Of a stretch of DNA of 33,966 bases, positions 22,984 through 31,474 are shown one piece after another. A program made the translations under genes and the position numbers. Below the pieces are notes generated by a model that searched no databases, was not told the DNA's origin, and saw nothing but the letters and a program-made list of their open reading frames with translations. Every line of letters begins with the position of its first letter. Within the stretch, counting starts at the first letter, position 1. Origin of the DNA: Pseudomonas sp. REP124 (GTDB lineage: Bacteria; Pseudomonadota; Gammaproteobacteria; Pseudomonadales; Pseudomonadaceae); the NCBI RefSeq assembly GCF_020164475.1, contig NZ_JAIQWX010000064.1, positions 1 to 33,966 on the forward strand. The letters are read 5' to 3'.

Positions 22984-23472
22984 TCAGTGCTTGGTCACTT
23001 TGTCCAGGTAACCCATGGCGAATGCCGACACGACGAACGTCATGTGGATGATCACGTACCACATCAGGTGCTCGGGATCGACGTTCTTGGCGTCCATGAA
23101 GATTCGCAGCAGGTGGATCGAGGAAATCGCCACGATCGACGCCGCCACTTTCATCTTCAGGGAAGACGAGTCCATGGTGCCGAGCCAGTTGAGCTTTTCC
23201 TTGGAGTCGTCGATGTCCAGTTGGGAAACGAAGTTTTCGTAACCGGAAATCATCACCATCACCAGCAAGCCACCTACCAGCGCCATGTCGATCAACGACA
23301 GCAGCACCAGGATCAGGTCCGATTCGGCCATCGAAAAGACATTGGGGATGACGTGAAAGACTTCCTGGAAGAATTTCAGTGCCAGGGCCAGCAGTCCGAG
23401 AGACAGGCCGAAGTAGATCGGCGCCAGCAGCCAGCGGGAGGCATACATTGCGTTTTCGATAAAGCGTTCCAT
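22984..23472 (-). CDS. UPF0114 family inner-membrane protein (YqhA-like)
   Basis: This 162-residue protein of the UPF0114 family (TIGR00645, E. coli YqhA) has four hydrophobic segments (about 13-33, 53-77, 107-125 and 136-154) separated by a polar loop DIDDSKEKLNWLGTMDSSSLK. It starts MERFIENAMYASRWLLAPIYFGL, the typical N-terminus. Function unknown. It is at the position of PA4574. The gene ends at a perfect 15-bp hairpin and is divergent from the lipoprotein at 23632. Confidence 0.92.
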   Translation of the reverse strand: MERFIENAMYASRWLLAPIYFGLSLGLLALALKFFQEVFHVIPNVFSMAESDLILVLLSLIDMALVGGLLVMVMISGYENFVSQLDIDDSKEKLNWLGTMDSSSLKMKVAASIVAISSIHLLRIFMDAKNVDPEHLMWYVIIHMTFVVSAFAMGYLDKVTKH

Positions 23473-23631
23473 TGAATCTCACACAAGGTCTGAAAATGGC
23501 CGCGAGTATAACAGCCGCCCGTTACACCCAGAAACCGTTGGGAAATCCGCCACCTGCGTGTGTATGTCGAAATTTTTCTGCTAGTGTCCAAACCATTGAC
23601 AGTTCAGTGCCATCGGACAGGAAGACTGGAA

Positions 23632-25461
23632 ATGGATGTGCGTTTACCTTTGACCAGTGTCGCGATCCTTCTGGCGCTAGCGCTGAGCGGCTGCTCGCCC
23701 GACGAGGAGAAACACGAGGTCAGCCTTGAGGAAAAGACTGCGCAGTTCGAAAAATCCCTCGATGCCATCACCGACCCCAAGCTCAAGGACGCCGTGGCCG
23801 AACTCGGTGGCTCGCTGTTGCTGCTGGAACGGGCGCAGCTCAAGCTCGACACCAAGCCTGTAGTGACCGAATATGGTGAAGACGCCCTCGCCGTGCTCAA
23901 GCACTACCCCACGCCCCAGGCCCTGGTCGACACCTACATCAACGGCCTGTTCGTGCTGCACAAGGACTCCAGCTCCGATTACCTGACCGATCTGCAGCCG
24001 GTGTTTCCCTTCAACTTCAGCATTCCAGCCACCTTCCTTTTCCCCCACGGCCTGGAATGGCAGTCGGTGACCCTGAGCAACAAAAGGGTGATCGCCTTTC
24101 AGCCGGAATGGTCGGAAACCGATCCCGGCATCCAGTTGAGCCCGTCCAGCTCGAACCTGACCAACCCCGATGACCTGACCGTGACCTACCCGTTCATCGA
24201 GGGTCTGGACGTCGACATCAAGAACCAGCCGCAACCGGTCAGCCTGCAAGGCAAGGTGGAAGTCATCGCGCCACGCAGGCTCTACAGCTTCGACCTGAGC
24301 AAAAAGGACGTCGGCCAGACCCGTACCAACGACAACCTCAGCGTCACCCTGGTGAAGCTCGGCAATAACTACGCGGAAATAGAGTTCAGCAACACCGCGC
24401 CGCAGGCCCCTGAGGTCGGCGATACGCCCCTGAACCCACTGATCGTCCAGGCGCGTGACGGCACAGGGCAATTTCTTTCCCGCTCCGGCTCGATCAACGA
24501 GACCGCCGCGCAGGTGACGTTCTATCAGAGCCAGCTGGCAAAAATGCAGCAGCAAAAGGGCTGGAGCGAAGCGTTCGAAAAGCAGATCAATGAGGAACAG
24601 CGCGCCTTCGAGAAGCAACAGACCCGCCATTACTCCAAGGTGTACTTCAACGGGGCGATCGACACCCTCGAAGTCAGCCTGCTGGATTTCTCCACGGTCA
24701 CCGTCACCCGCAAGGACCTGAACCTGCCGGTGCGGCGCTTCGATCGCCACACCACACAGAAATCCATTCAACCTCTGGATCTGCCAGTGCTGGTATATGA
24801 CGACCAGGCGCCGAGCTGGCTCAAGGGCGCGACGCTGACTGAGGATCAACTCAAGAGCAATGTCAGCATCAGCCAGTCGGTGGATGATCCGAGCGCGGCA
24901 CGCATCGAGTTCAGCCACCTAAGAACCTTCAATGACGAACTGCTCGGCACGTCCTTCAACCCCGGTGAAAGCCCGGTGAGTTTCTTCACCGAGAACAGCA
25001 AAGGCAAACTCGACGAGCCTATTGAATTGCCTGCGGAGGCTTATGAGGTCGACCCGCTGCGCGGCACCATTACTTACGACTTGAACCTGTTCCCGGAAAC
25101 CCCGGCCTACGCCGTGGGCTCCATCCCGCTGTTTCTCGCCACGGTCGACAAGCAAACCGTCGACGCCAACAAACTGCCAAAGGGTCTGGAGCTCAAGGGC
25201 AATGCGCTGGTGGTGGATCTGAAGGAATTTCCGGAAACGGACTGGCGTTTTTACGCCAAGGACGACAGCGGTCACTACCTGAAGGAAATACTTGCGGTCA
25301 ACCATGACGCCAGTACAGAAGGCCCGTCGCTATTTGCCGTGCACTATTTCTACGGGCAACCCACGCGCCTGGAAACCTACCAACGAACTGACCTCGCCAC
25401 CGTGCAATACGGCTACGAGGTCAAACTCGACAAGGCGGACATGACCAAACTGGTCGAATAA
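23632..25461 (+). CDS. Large predicted outer-membrane lipoprotein, function unknown
   Basis: This 609-residue protein begins with a lipoprotein signal (LALALSGC, Cys21; Ser at +2 predicts outer-membrane sorting). After a charged Glu/Lys-rich linker it has a periplasmic body with no membrane segment. Most is beta-rich and Asp/Pro-rich (FPFNFSIPATFLFPHGLEWQSVTL, VTYPFIEGLDVDIKNQ), with one Gln/Glu/Lys-rich helical segment around residues 295-330 (YQSQLAKMQQQKGW...EEQRAFEKQQ). I do not recognise a domain. The ATG at 23632 places the lipobox correctly; AGGAAG is upstream. It lies between the PA4574-like and PA4575-like genes, where PAO1 has nothing comparable that I know of, so it may be an accessory insertion. 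Confidence 0.82.
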   Translation: MDVRLPLTSVAILLALALSGCSPDEEKHEVSLEEKTAQFEKSLDAITDPKLKDAVAELGGSLLLLERAQLKLDTKPVVTEYGEDALAVLKHYPTPQALVDTYINGLFVLHKDSSSDYLTDLQPVFPFNFSIPATFLFPHGLEWQSVTLSNKRVIAFQPEWSETDPGIQLSPSSSNLTNPDDLTVTYPFIEGLDVDIKNQPQPVSLQGKVEVIAPRRLYSFDLSKKDVGQTRTNDNLSVTLVKLGNNYAEIEFSNTAPQAPEVGDTPLNPLIVQARDGTGQFLSRSGSINETAAQVTFYQSQLAKMQQQKGWSEAFEKQINEEQRAFEKQQTRHYSKVYFNGAIDTLEVSLLDFSTVTVTRKDLNLPVRRFDRHTTQKSIQPLDLPVLVYDDQAPSWLKGATLTEDQLKSNVSISQSVDDPSAARIEFSHLRTFNDELLGTSFNPGESPVSFFTENSKGKLDEPIELPAEAYEVDPLRGTITYDLNLFPETPAYAVGSIPLFLATVDKQTVDANKLPKGLELKGNALVVDLKEFPETDWRFYAKDDSGHYLKEILAVNHDASTEGPSLFAVHYFYGQPTRLETYQRTDLATVQYGYEVKLDKADMTKLVE

Positions 25462-25495
25462 CGTCGTCAATGCTCTGGCCGTAGCTATAGACCAT

Positions 25496-25819
25496 CTATG
25501 GACCGCCCAGGCTGCGGCCACGTCCCCCGTTGATTTCCCGTAGCTGGGCTTGCAGGTGCAGACACCAGATCTGCGGGTCGTCGGCCAACTCATATCCGTG
25601 CAGGGTCAGGCTTTCAACAATGGTATCGAGGATGGATTCAGCCACGAACGGACCATGGAACGGGCCCTGGGCTTTGATGGCTGAAGGTTGTTCACCGGCC
25701 ATCCCGGCGGCGAAGAGCAAGGTCCACATGCCGTTATCGCCGGCCAAGGGTTTGATGGCGCATTCGATACGGGTCACGAGACCCAGGCATTGACGGGTGA
25801 GGCAGAGGTTGCGCGACAT
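25496..25819 (-). CDS. Conserved small protein (PA4575-like)
   Basis: This 107-residue protein (MSRNLCLTRQCLGLVTRIECAIKPLAGDNGMWTLLFAAGMAGEQ...) has no signal peptide; the middle is moderately hydrophobic (MWTLLFAAGM) but too short for a clear membrane span. Cysteines are at positions 6, 11, 20 and 86. It lies where PAO1 has PA4575, just upstream of the Lon-like protease on the same strand. GAGG lies nine bases before the ATG. It converges on the lipoprotein with 34 bases between stops. Function unknown. Confidence 0.82.
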   Translation of the reverse strand: MSRNLCLTRQCLGLVTRIECAIKPLAGDNGMWTLLFAAGMAGEQPSAIKAQGPFHGPFVAESILDTIVESLTLHGYELADDPQIWCLHLQAQLREINGGRGRSLGGP

Positions 25820-26020
25820 GGCGGCGACCCTCGGTAAATCCGGTATTCAGCCTCCATGGGAAGCTGTTTCATTCCTGATTACTGTCTCTATCCTTGAGCA
25901 GAGAATAGAAGAAAAGTTCGGGATGCAGGCTTTTCGACACCAGAAGGCGCCGAGCGGTCATTGTGTGAATATTGACGCCAGAGTGATGGCACTTTCTCGG
26001 TTTTGACTGGCTAAAAAATG
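25820..26020. other. Intergenic stretch without a recognisable gene
   Basis: Together with the REPIN at 26021-26107 this makes a 310-base gap between the PA4575-like gene and the Lon-like protease. The AT content is higher than in the neighbouring genes (around 25875-25920), as expected for the leftward PA4575-like promoter, but I cannot point to convincing hexamers. No conserved small ORF is visible. Confidence 0.5.
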
Positions 26021-26107
26021 TGGGAGCGGGCTTGCTCGCGAAGGCGGTCTGCCAGTCGATATTTGTGCTGACTGACACTACGCATTCGCGAGCAAGCCCG
26101 CTCCCAC
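26021..26107. repeat. REPIN downstream of the Lon-like protease gene
   Basis: Arms GTGGGAGCGGGCTTGCTCGC and its exact inverted copy enclose about 45 bases. The loop has a short internal pair (CAGTC / GACTG). It begins 22 bases beyond the protease stop codon and may stabilise the transcript end. Confidence 0.95.
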
Positions 26108-26129
26108 AGTTGGAGGGTGTTGATTCAGA

Positions 26130-28568
26130 TCAGGCGGGTTTGGCCTCGGCCAGCGCTTCGACCGCCATTTCTTTCTCGGCTTCTTTCAGGTCGTCCTCAC
26201 TGATCATTTCGGCGATGACCCGCAGACGCTCCACCACCCGCGCGTTGACGCTGCCTTCCGGGAACTCGCCGTTCTCGTCCGGCTCGCCCGCAGGCTCGCC
26301 GACCAGCAGGCTCAGGGCCTCGTCCGCCTGGCGCACCGCATAGACGTGGAACTGCCCCGCGCGCACCGCTGCCAGCACTTTCTCGTCGAGCATCAGCGTG
26401 GCGACGTTGGCCTGCGGAATGATCGCGCCCTGCTCGCCCGTCAGACCGCGGGCTTCGCAGAGACGGAAGAAGCCTTCGATCTTCTCGTTGACCCCACCCA
26501 CCGCCTGCACTTCGCCGAACTGGTTGATCGAGCCGGTGATGGCAAAGCACTGCTTGAGTGGCGTTTTCGACAGCGCCGAAATCAGCGTGCACGCCTCGCC
26601 GAGAGAAGCACTGTCGCCGTCCACGTAACCGTAAGACTGTTCCAGGGCGATACTCGCCGAGATCGCCAGCGGGAATTCCTGGGCATAACGACTGCCCAGA
26701 TACCCGGTGAGAATCATCACGCCCTTGGAGTGAATCGGCTGGCCGAGGTTGACCTCACGTTCGATGTCGACGATACCGCTGCCGCCCGGATACACCGTTG
26801 CGGAAATCCGCGCCGGCACGCCGAAGGCCGAGTCACCAACCTCCAGCACCGTCAGACCGTTGCACTTGCCGACCGCCGCGCCTGCGGTATCGATCAGGAT
26901 GATCCCCGCCAGCATGTCGTCGAGAATCCGCGCCGAGACGCGCCCGGTGCGGGTCGCCTTGGCCTTGAGCGCACGCTCGATGTGACCGGCGTCGGTCATC
27001 TCGTCCCCGGCCAGATGGCGAATGAAATCCGCTTCGCTAACCAGCTGGAACAGATCGCCGATACGCGCCGACAATCGCCCCTGATGCTCGGCCAGACGCG
27101 CGCTGTAGGTCGCCAGACGCGCCACCGCATCGGCGGTGAGCGGCGCCATGCCTTCCTCGGAGGTTCGGGTTTTCAGCAACTGGGCGAACTGCTCCAGGCT
27201 TTCGTCGACCATCGGGATGTCTTCATCGAAATCCACCAGTACGCGGAACATTTCCTGGAAGTCCGGATCCAGGTCCTGCAGCGTGTAGTAGAGCGAGCGG
27301 GCGCCGATGATGATGACTTTGACCGCCAGCGGAATGTGCTGCGGCGTCAGGGTGACGGTGGCGAAACGGCCCATTTCGCTCAGCGGCGATTCCATCTTCA
27401 GCTTGCGCGATTGCAGGGCGCGTTTCAGCGCGTCCCACACGAACGGCTCGCCGAGCATTTTTTCCGCTTCAAGGATCAGGAAACCGCCGTTGGCCCGGTG
27501 CAACGCACCCGGGCGCAGCTGGCGGTAAGTGGTGTACAGCGCGCCCTGGTCGGTGCTGTATTCGATGCGACCGAACAGGTTTTCGTAGGTCGGGTGCGGT
27601 TCGAACACCACCGGCGCACCACCGCTGACGGAGTGACCGACCACCAGACTCGGCGCGTATTGCTCCTCCAGCATCTTGCGGGCGACAGCGTCAGTCTTGC
27701 TGTCGTCCACCAGTTGCTCGACCACGGTCTTGAGCAGGTAAACCTGCATCGCTTGCAGATAACCGCAAACCGCAGCGTTCTCGGCGTACTTTTCCGACAG
27801 CGGCGCGAGCAACGGCTGCAAGGCCAGGGTGATGGTTTCTTCGTTGAGGTGGCGCAGCTGATTGCTCGACTCGCGCTTCCATTGCGGCAGACTGGCGAGC
27901 TCCTCGTTCAGGCGCTCTTCCAGATCGGAAATATCCTCGTGGAAACGCTCGCGCTCGGCTTCCGGCAGCTGGGCGAATTCCGCCTCGTCCAGGGCCTTGC
28001 CTTCAAGCATCGGAGTGAACGCGATGTTGCTGCTGTCTCGGTAGAGCGCAACGTCTTTTTCCAGGGCCAGACGTTCGATCACGTCCAGCGCCTTGTCGTA
28101 GCGCTGGTTGAATGCGCGGTCGATGGCGCTTTTTTTCTGCTGGTAGGACGGGTGTTCGAACACCGCCGGGAAAGTGGCCAGCAGGTTGTCGATCAAACCG
28201 TTGATGTCACCGATGAACGCACCGGCGGTACCCGATGGCAGCTCCAGCGCTCGCGGCTCGCGCGGCTCATCGAAGTTATTGACGTAGACCCAGTCCGCCG
28301 GGGTCTGCAGGCGCTTGCCTTCGGCTTTCAGGTAGCGTTTGACGAACGAAAACCGGCCGGTGCCGGGTTCGCCCATGACGAATACGTTGTAACCGGGGCG
28401 TGGCATGGCCACACCGAACTGCAAGGCTTCGACCGCGCGTTCCTGGCCGAGCACACCGCGAAAAGGCTCCAGATCGTTGGTGGTAGAGAAGCTGAACTGT
28501 TCAGCGGAAAACGGACGGGTCAGCGCTTCGGGCGCTAGACGCAAGCTGGCAGCAACAGGATCAGGCAT
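26130..28568 (-). CDS. Lon-family ATP-dependent protease (LonB/YcbZ-like)
   Basis: This 812-residue protein of the YcbZ-like Lon group (AAA_32 plus Lon_C) corresponds to PA4576. The Walker A is GEPGTGRF (66-73), with Arg instead of the usual Lys, as is common in this family; the central insertion is Glu-rich and helical (residues 130-290). A Walker B-like GGFLILEAEK follows. The protease domain carries the Ser-Lys dyad S653 (VDGDSASLGE) and K696 (GGVNEKIEGFF), 43 residues apart as in E. coli Lon (679 and 722). There is no N-terminal Lon substrate domain. ATG 28568 has AAGGA upstream. Substrates are unknown. ATP hydrolysis is uncertain given the altered Walker A. Confidence 0.93.
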   Translation of the reverse strand: MPDPVAASLRLAPEALTRPFSAEQFSFSTTNDLEPFRGVLGQERAVEALQFGVAMPRPGYNVFVMGEPGTGRFSFVKRYLKAEGKRLQTPADWVYVNNFDEPREPRALELPSGTAGAFIGDINGLIDNLLATFPAVFEHPSYQQKKSAIDRAFNQRYDKALDVIERLALEKDVALYRDSSNIAFTPMLEGKALDEAEFAQLPEAERERFHEDISDLEERLNEELASLPQWKRESSNQLRHLNEETITLALQPLLAPLSEKYAENAAVCGYLQAMQVYLLKTVVEQLVDDSKTDAVARKMLEEQYAPSLVVGHSVSGGAPVVFEPHPTYENLFGRIEYSTDQGALYTTYRQLRPGALHRANGGFLILEAEKMLGEPFVWDALKRALQSRKLKMESPLSEMGRFATVTLTPQHIPLAVKVIIIGARSLYYTLQDLDPDFQEMFRVLVDFDEDIPMVDESLEQFAQLLKTRTSEEGMAPLTADAVARLATYSARLAEHQGRLSARIGDLFQLVSEADFIRHLAGDEMTDAGHIERALKAKATRTGRVSARILDDMLAGIILIDTAGAAVGKCNGLTVLEVGDSAFGVPARISATVYPGGSGIVDIEREVNLGQPIHSKGVMILTGYLGSRYAQEFPLAISASIALEQSYGYVDGDSASLGEACTLISALSKTPLKQCFAITGSINQFGEVQAVGGVNEKIEGFFRLCEARGLTGEQGAIIPQANVATLMLDEKVLAAVRAGQFHVYAVRQADEALSLLVGEPAGEPDENGEFPEGSVNARVVERLRVIAEMISEDDLKEAEKEMAVEALAEAKPA

Positions 28569-28845
28569 CGGGCTTCCTTACATCAGGCGGGGCAGATAGC
28601 GGCATTCTGGCGCTGCCTGTGCCGAACTGGCAAGGAGCGCCTCAGGCCAAAGCATAGACAAGAGCAAACCCCGGCACCGAGGTGCGCCAAATCACAGTTT
28701 TGAACCAGGTTTTTTTGCAAAAAATTACGGAACCCCGCGATCGTGCCTAAACTCCAAACTGCGCGGCTGGAGTTATAACCGGCCCGACTGGAGCCGTTAG
28801 CCGGCCCAGACCCCTAATTGGTATGCACATTAAGAGAACAAAGCT
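28569..28845. promoter_or_regulatory. Divergent region between the Lon-like protease and DUF3015 genes
   Basis: This 277-base spacer should hold both promoters. It contains a two-copy direct repeat, CTGGAG-N6-CCGGCCC (28767-28785) and CTGGAG-N7-CCGGCCC (28788-28807), about 40 bases upstream of the DUF3015 ATG, and a T/A-rich stretch GGTTTTTTTGCAAAAAATTA near 28711-28730. Clear -35/-10 pairs were not found. Confidence 0.5.
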
Positions 28846-29334
28846 ATGAAACGGATTCTTCTCGGTACTCTCTTCACCGCTGTATCCATCAACGCCATGG
28901 CACAAGCGCCAGGCGGCCCGGATTGTGGTTGGGGCAACATGCTGTTCGAAGGTCAGCGTGGCACTCCGGCTCACTTTTTGGCATCCACCACCAACGGCAC
29001 TTCCGGTAACGCAACCTTCGGCATGACCTCGGGCACCAACGGTTGCTCCACCAACGCGTCGCTGACCTATGGCGGCAAATCCTGGTTTGCCATGAATGGC
29101 ATGATGAACGAGCTGTCCGAAGACATGGCAAAAGGCAACGGCGAAGCGCTGACGACCTATGCCGTGGTCCTGGGCGTTGCGCCGGAAGATCGCGCGCACT
29201 TCGCCGCCGTCACTCACGAGCACTTCCAGCAGATCTTCAGCAAGGCGGATGTGACCGCCGAAGACGTGCATACCAACACCATGGCCGTTCTGAAGAGCGA
29301 CCCTCGTCTGGCCAAGTACGCCACGCAGGCTTAA
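28846..29334 (+). CDS. DUF3015 family secreted protein
   Basis: This 162-residue protein has a signal peptide (MKRILLGTLFTAVSINAMAQA, cleavage after AMA or AQA) and a mature DUF3015 domain: GPDCGWGNMLFEGQRGTPAHFLASTTNGTSGNATFGMTSGTNGC, then a helical His/Glu-rich C-terminal region (RAHFAAVTHEHFQQIF). Two cysteines (C27, C67) may pair in the periplasm. The family is common in gammaproteobacteria but unassigned in function. It has its own strong terminator and is followed by the DUF4105-barrel gene, a pairing I think recurs in related genomes but cannot verify here. Confidence 0.88.
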   Translation: MKRILLGTLFTAVSINAMAQAPGGPDCGWGNMLFEGQRGTPAHFLASTTNGTSGNATFGMTSGTNGCSTNASLTYGGKSWFAMNGMMNELSEDMAKGNGEALTTYAVVLGVAPEDRAHFAAVTHEHFQQIFSKADVTAEDVHTNTMAVLKSDPRLAKYATQA

Positions 29335-29346
29335 GCTCGGCCCTGC

Positions 29347-29379
29347 CCCGCTTCTTTCGGGAAGCGGGTTTTATTTTTT
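29347..29379 (+). terminator. Strong intrinsic terminator after DUF3015 gene
   Basis: An 8-bp stem CCCGCTTC / GAAGCGGG with loop TTTCGG is followed by TTTTATTTTTT. It is 12 bases after the stop and should end the DUF3015 transcript, so the downstream gene needs its own promoter or read-through. Confidence 0.92.
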
Positions 29380-29427
29380 GGACCTGCCCCTCCTTGGGTC
29401 TTTTTCTCACGTACTAAGTTGCCACCT

Positions 29428-31281
29428 ATGCTCAAACGCCTCGCCTGGCTGGCGCTCTGTGTCTGCGCCCCGCTATCCGCCGCGCCACACATCGATAATC
29501 AACGTTTGCAGCAATTGGCCAACGACCCCTTCTGGATTTCCCTGGGCCATTACGAAACTGCCAAGCTCGGCGGCTGGCGCAGCTATGTCAGCGACAAGAA
29601 GTTCTTCCTGGCGCCTGATGGCAATTCACACCCGGACCGCGAACTCGCCGCCACCGTGAAGGCGCTGTATGCCCCGGCCAGTGCCGGTGAGCAGCACGCC
29701 CAATGCGTCTACCCGGCACGTACCCGATGGCTGAAAGACCAGCTCAATCTCAAAGATCTGCCGACGCTGGACTGCGCCGAATTCAAGGAGTGGTTCAAGG
29801 ACGTTTCGCCTCACAGCGCGGTGATGATTTTCCCGGCGGCCTACCTCAACAGCCCGTCGTCGATGTTCGGCCACACTCTGCTGCGTATCGACCAGGCCGA
29901 TGTGCAGAGCGACAAGACCTCGCTGCTCAGCTACGCGATCAATTTCGGCGCCTATATCGAAGGCTCGGACAACAGCATCCTGTACGCCTGGAAGGGCTTG
30001 ATGGGCGGGTATCCGGGGCTGTTCGCGCTGGTGCCGTACCAGGAAAAACTTTCGGAATACCGCAGTCTGGAAAACCGCGACTTGTGGGAGTACCGATTGA
30101 ACCTGACCCAGGCCGAAACCGCGCGCATGGTCGAGCACGTCTGGGAGTTGAAGCAGATCCAGTTCGACTACTTCTTCTTCGACGAAAACTGCTCCTATCG
30201 CCTGCTGGAACTGCTGCAGGTGGCGCGCCCGAGCCTGCGTCTGACCGAACAATTCCCGCTGACCGCCATTCCCACCGACACCGTCAAGGCGGTGAAAGAA
30301 GCCGGGCTGGTGGAGTCGATTCAGTACCGTCCTTCCCGCGAACGGGAGTTGCTGGCCCGTGCCGAGCCTTTGAGCGATGAAGAACAACAGTGGGTGTTGA
30401 AGGTCAGCGCCGATCAGAAACAGCTGCAAACCGCGCAATTCAAGGCGCAACCCCGGGACCGCCAGGCGCTGATCATCGATGCGGCCTATCGGCTTGAACG
30501 CTATCGCGCCAATGGCCAGGAACGTGACCCGGCGCGGGCGCAACGCAGTTTCGAACTGCTGCGGGCGATCAACCAGAACCCGGCGCCGGAACTGGAAATC
30601 CCTCAGCCCGGCTTGCCCGAGGACGGCCACGAATCACGCACCTGGCAGGCCGGCATCGGCACCCGGGGCGACCGGGCTTTCGGCGAATACGGCCTGCGCA
30701 TGGCGTATCACGATCTCAACGACAATTCCGAGAGTTTTCCCCTCGGCGCGCAGATCGAAATCCTCCAGCTGAAATTGCGTCAGTACGAAGGCAATGAGTG
30801 GCAGGTGCAGCAACTGGATCTGGCGACCATTCGTTCGCTGACCCCGCGCAACGAGCTGCTGCAACCGCTGTCGTGGCAGGTCACCGGCGGCCTGGAGCGA
30901 GTGCCGGGCAAGCATGACGACGAGAATCTGGTCAGCCACGTCAATGGCGGTGGCGGCGGTACCTGGCAATTGGCCGACGATATGCTGGGTTTCGCTCTGG
31001 GCACCGTGCGTGTGGAACACAACAACGATTTCGCCGAGTTCGTATCACCTGCGGCGGGCTTCAACACAGGGGTGCTGTGGAAAAATCCGTTGGGCAACTT
31101 CAGCCTGGAAACCAAAGGTGATTTTTTCACCAATGGCGAAGTGCGTCGCAGCGTGAGCCTGAATCAGCAATGGGAGTTGTCGCGCAACCTCGGACTGCGT
31201 CTGAGCGCCCAGCGCGAGTTCAGTCATCTGGCCTCGCCCGAGAATGAAGTGATGCTTGAGGTGAAGTGGTATCACTATTGA
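29428..31281 (+). CDS. Lnb/DUF4105-domain protein with probable outer-membrane beta-barrel
   Basis: This 617-residue protein has a signal peptide (MLKRLAWLALCVCAPLSAAP). The N-terminal half carries the DUF4105 (Lnb N-terminal periplasmic) domain; its conserved motifs SPSSMFGHTLLRID (H149) and FFFDENCSYRLLELL (C255) match the His/Cys pair considered catalytic in Lnb, the lipoprotein intramolecular transacylase. The C-terminal 230 residues alternate polar and hydrophobic/aromatic residues in short strands and end VKWYHY, like an outer-membrane barrel closing strand. The ATG at 29428 is preferred over an in-frame TTG at 29419; no clear ribosome-binding site is visible. So it probably sits in the outer membrane with a catalytic domain facing the periplasm. 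Activity is not established; it could be a protease, acyltransferase or amidase of the NlpC/P60-related fold. Confidence 0.86.
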   Translation: MLKRLAWLALCVCAPLSAAPHIDNQRLQQLANDPFWISLGHYETAKLGGWRSYVSDKKFFLAPDGNSHPDRELAATVKALYAPASAGEQHAQCVYPARTRWLKDQLNLKDLPTLDCAEFKEWFKDVSPHSAVMIFPAAYLNSPSSMFGHTLLRIDQADVQSDKTSLLSYAINFGAYIEGSDNSILYAWKGLMGGYPGLFALVPYQEKLSEYRSLENRDLWEYRLNLTQAETARMVEHVWELKQIQFDYFFFDENCSYRLLELLQVARPSLRLTEQFPLTAIPTDTVKAVKEAGLVESIQYRPSRERELLARAEPLSDEEQQWVLKVSADQKQLQTAQFKAQPRDRQALIIDAAYRLERYRANGQERDPARAQRSFELLRAINQNPAPELEIPQPGLPEDGHESRTWQAGIGTRGDRAFGEYGLRMAYHDLNDNSESFPLGAQIEILQLKLRQYEGNEWQVQQLDLATIRSLTPRNELLQPLSWQVTGGLERVPGKHDDENLVSHVNGGGGGTWQLADDMLGFALGTVRVEHNNDFAEFVSPAAGFNTGVLWKNPLGNFSLETKGDFFTNGEVRRSVSLNQQWELSRNLGLRLSAQREFSHLASPENEVMLEVKWYHY

Positions 31282-31284
31282 AAA

Positions 31285-31378
31285 CCGTAGGAGCGAGGCT
31301 TGCCCGCGAAGGCGGTGTCTCAGGCGACATCAATGTTGGATGTGCTGGCCTCTTCGCGGGCAAGCCTCGCTCCTACGG
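31285..31378. repeat. REPIN after the DUF4105 gene
   Basis: Perfect inverted arms (CCGTAGGAGCGAGGCTTGCC... and complement ending CTCCTACGG) enclose about 40 bases. It starts four bases after the stop codon at 31281. The same arm class occurs as single copies at both ends of the window. Confidence 0.95.
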
Positions 31379-31474
31379 TGAAGGCTGCGATCTTTTGATC
31401 TTTCTTTCACGCCGCACTGACGAACCCGGACCTAGACTTTCCCTGTAGGCCGTTTAACGGTCCGGGAGCCCGAG

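Noticed and set aside
23595..23623. TTGACA upstream of the large lipoprotein as a promoter
   Set aside because: No acceptable -10 at 16-18 bases; the hexamer may be chance.
8485..31378. CRISPR-like repeats
   Set aside because: The repeated units are inverted pairs scattered over kilobases, not direct repeats with regular spacers; they are REPINs.
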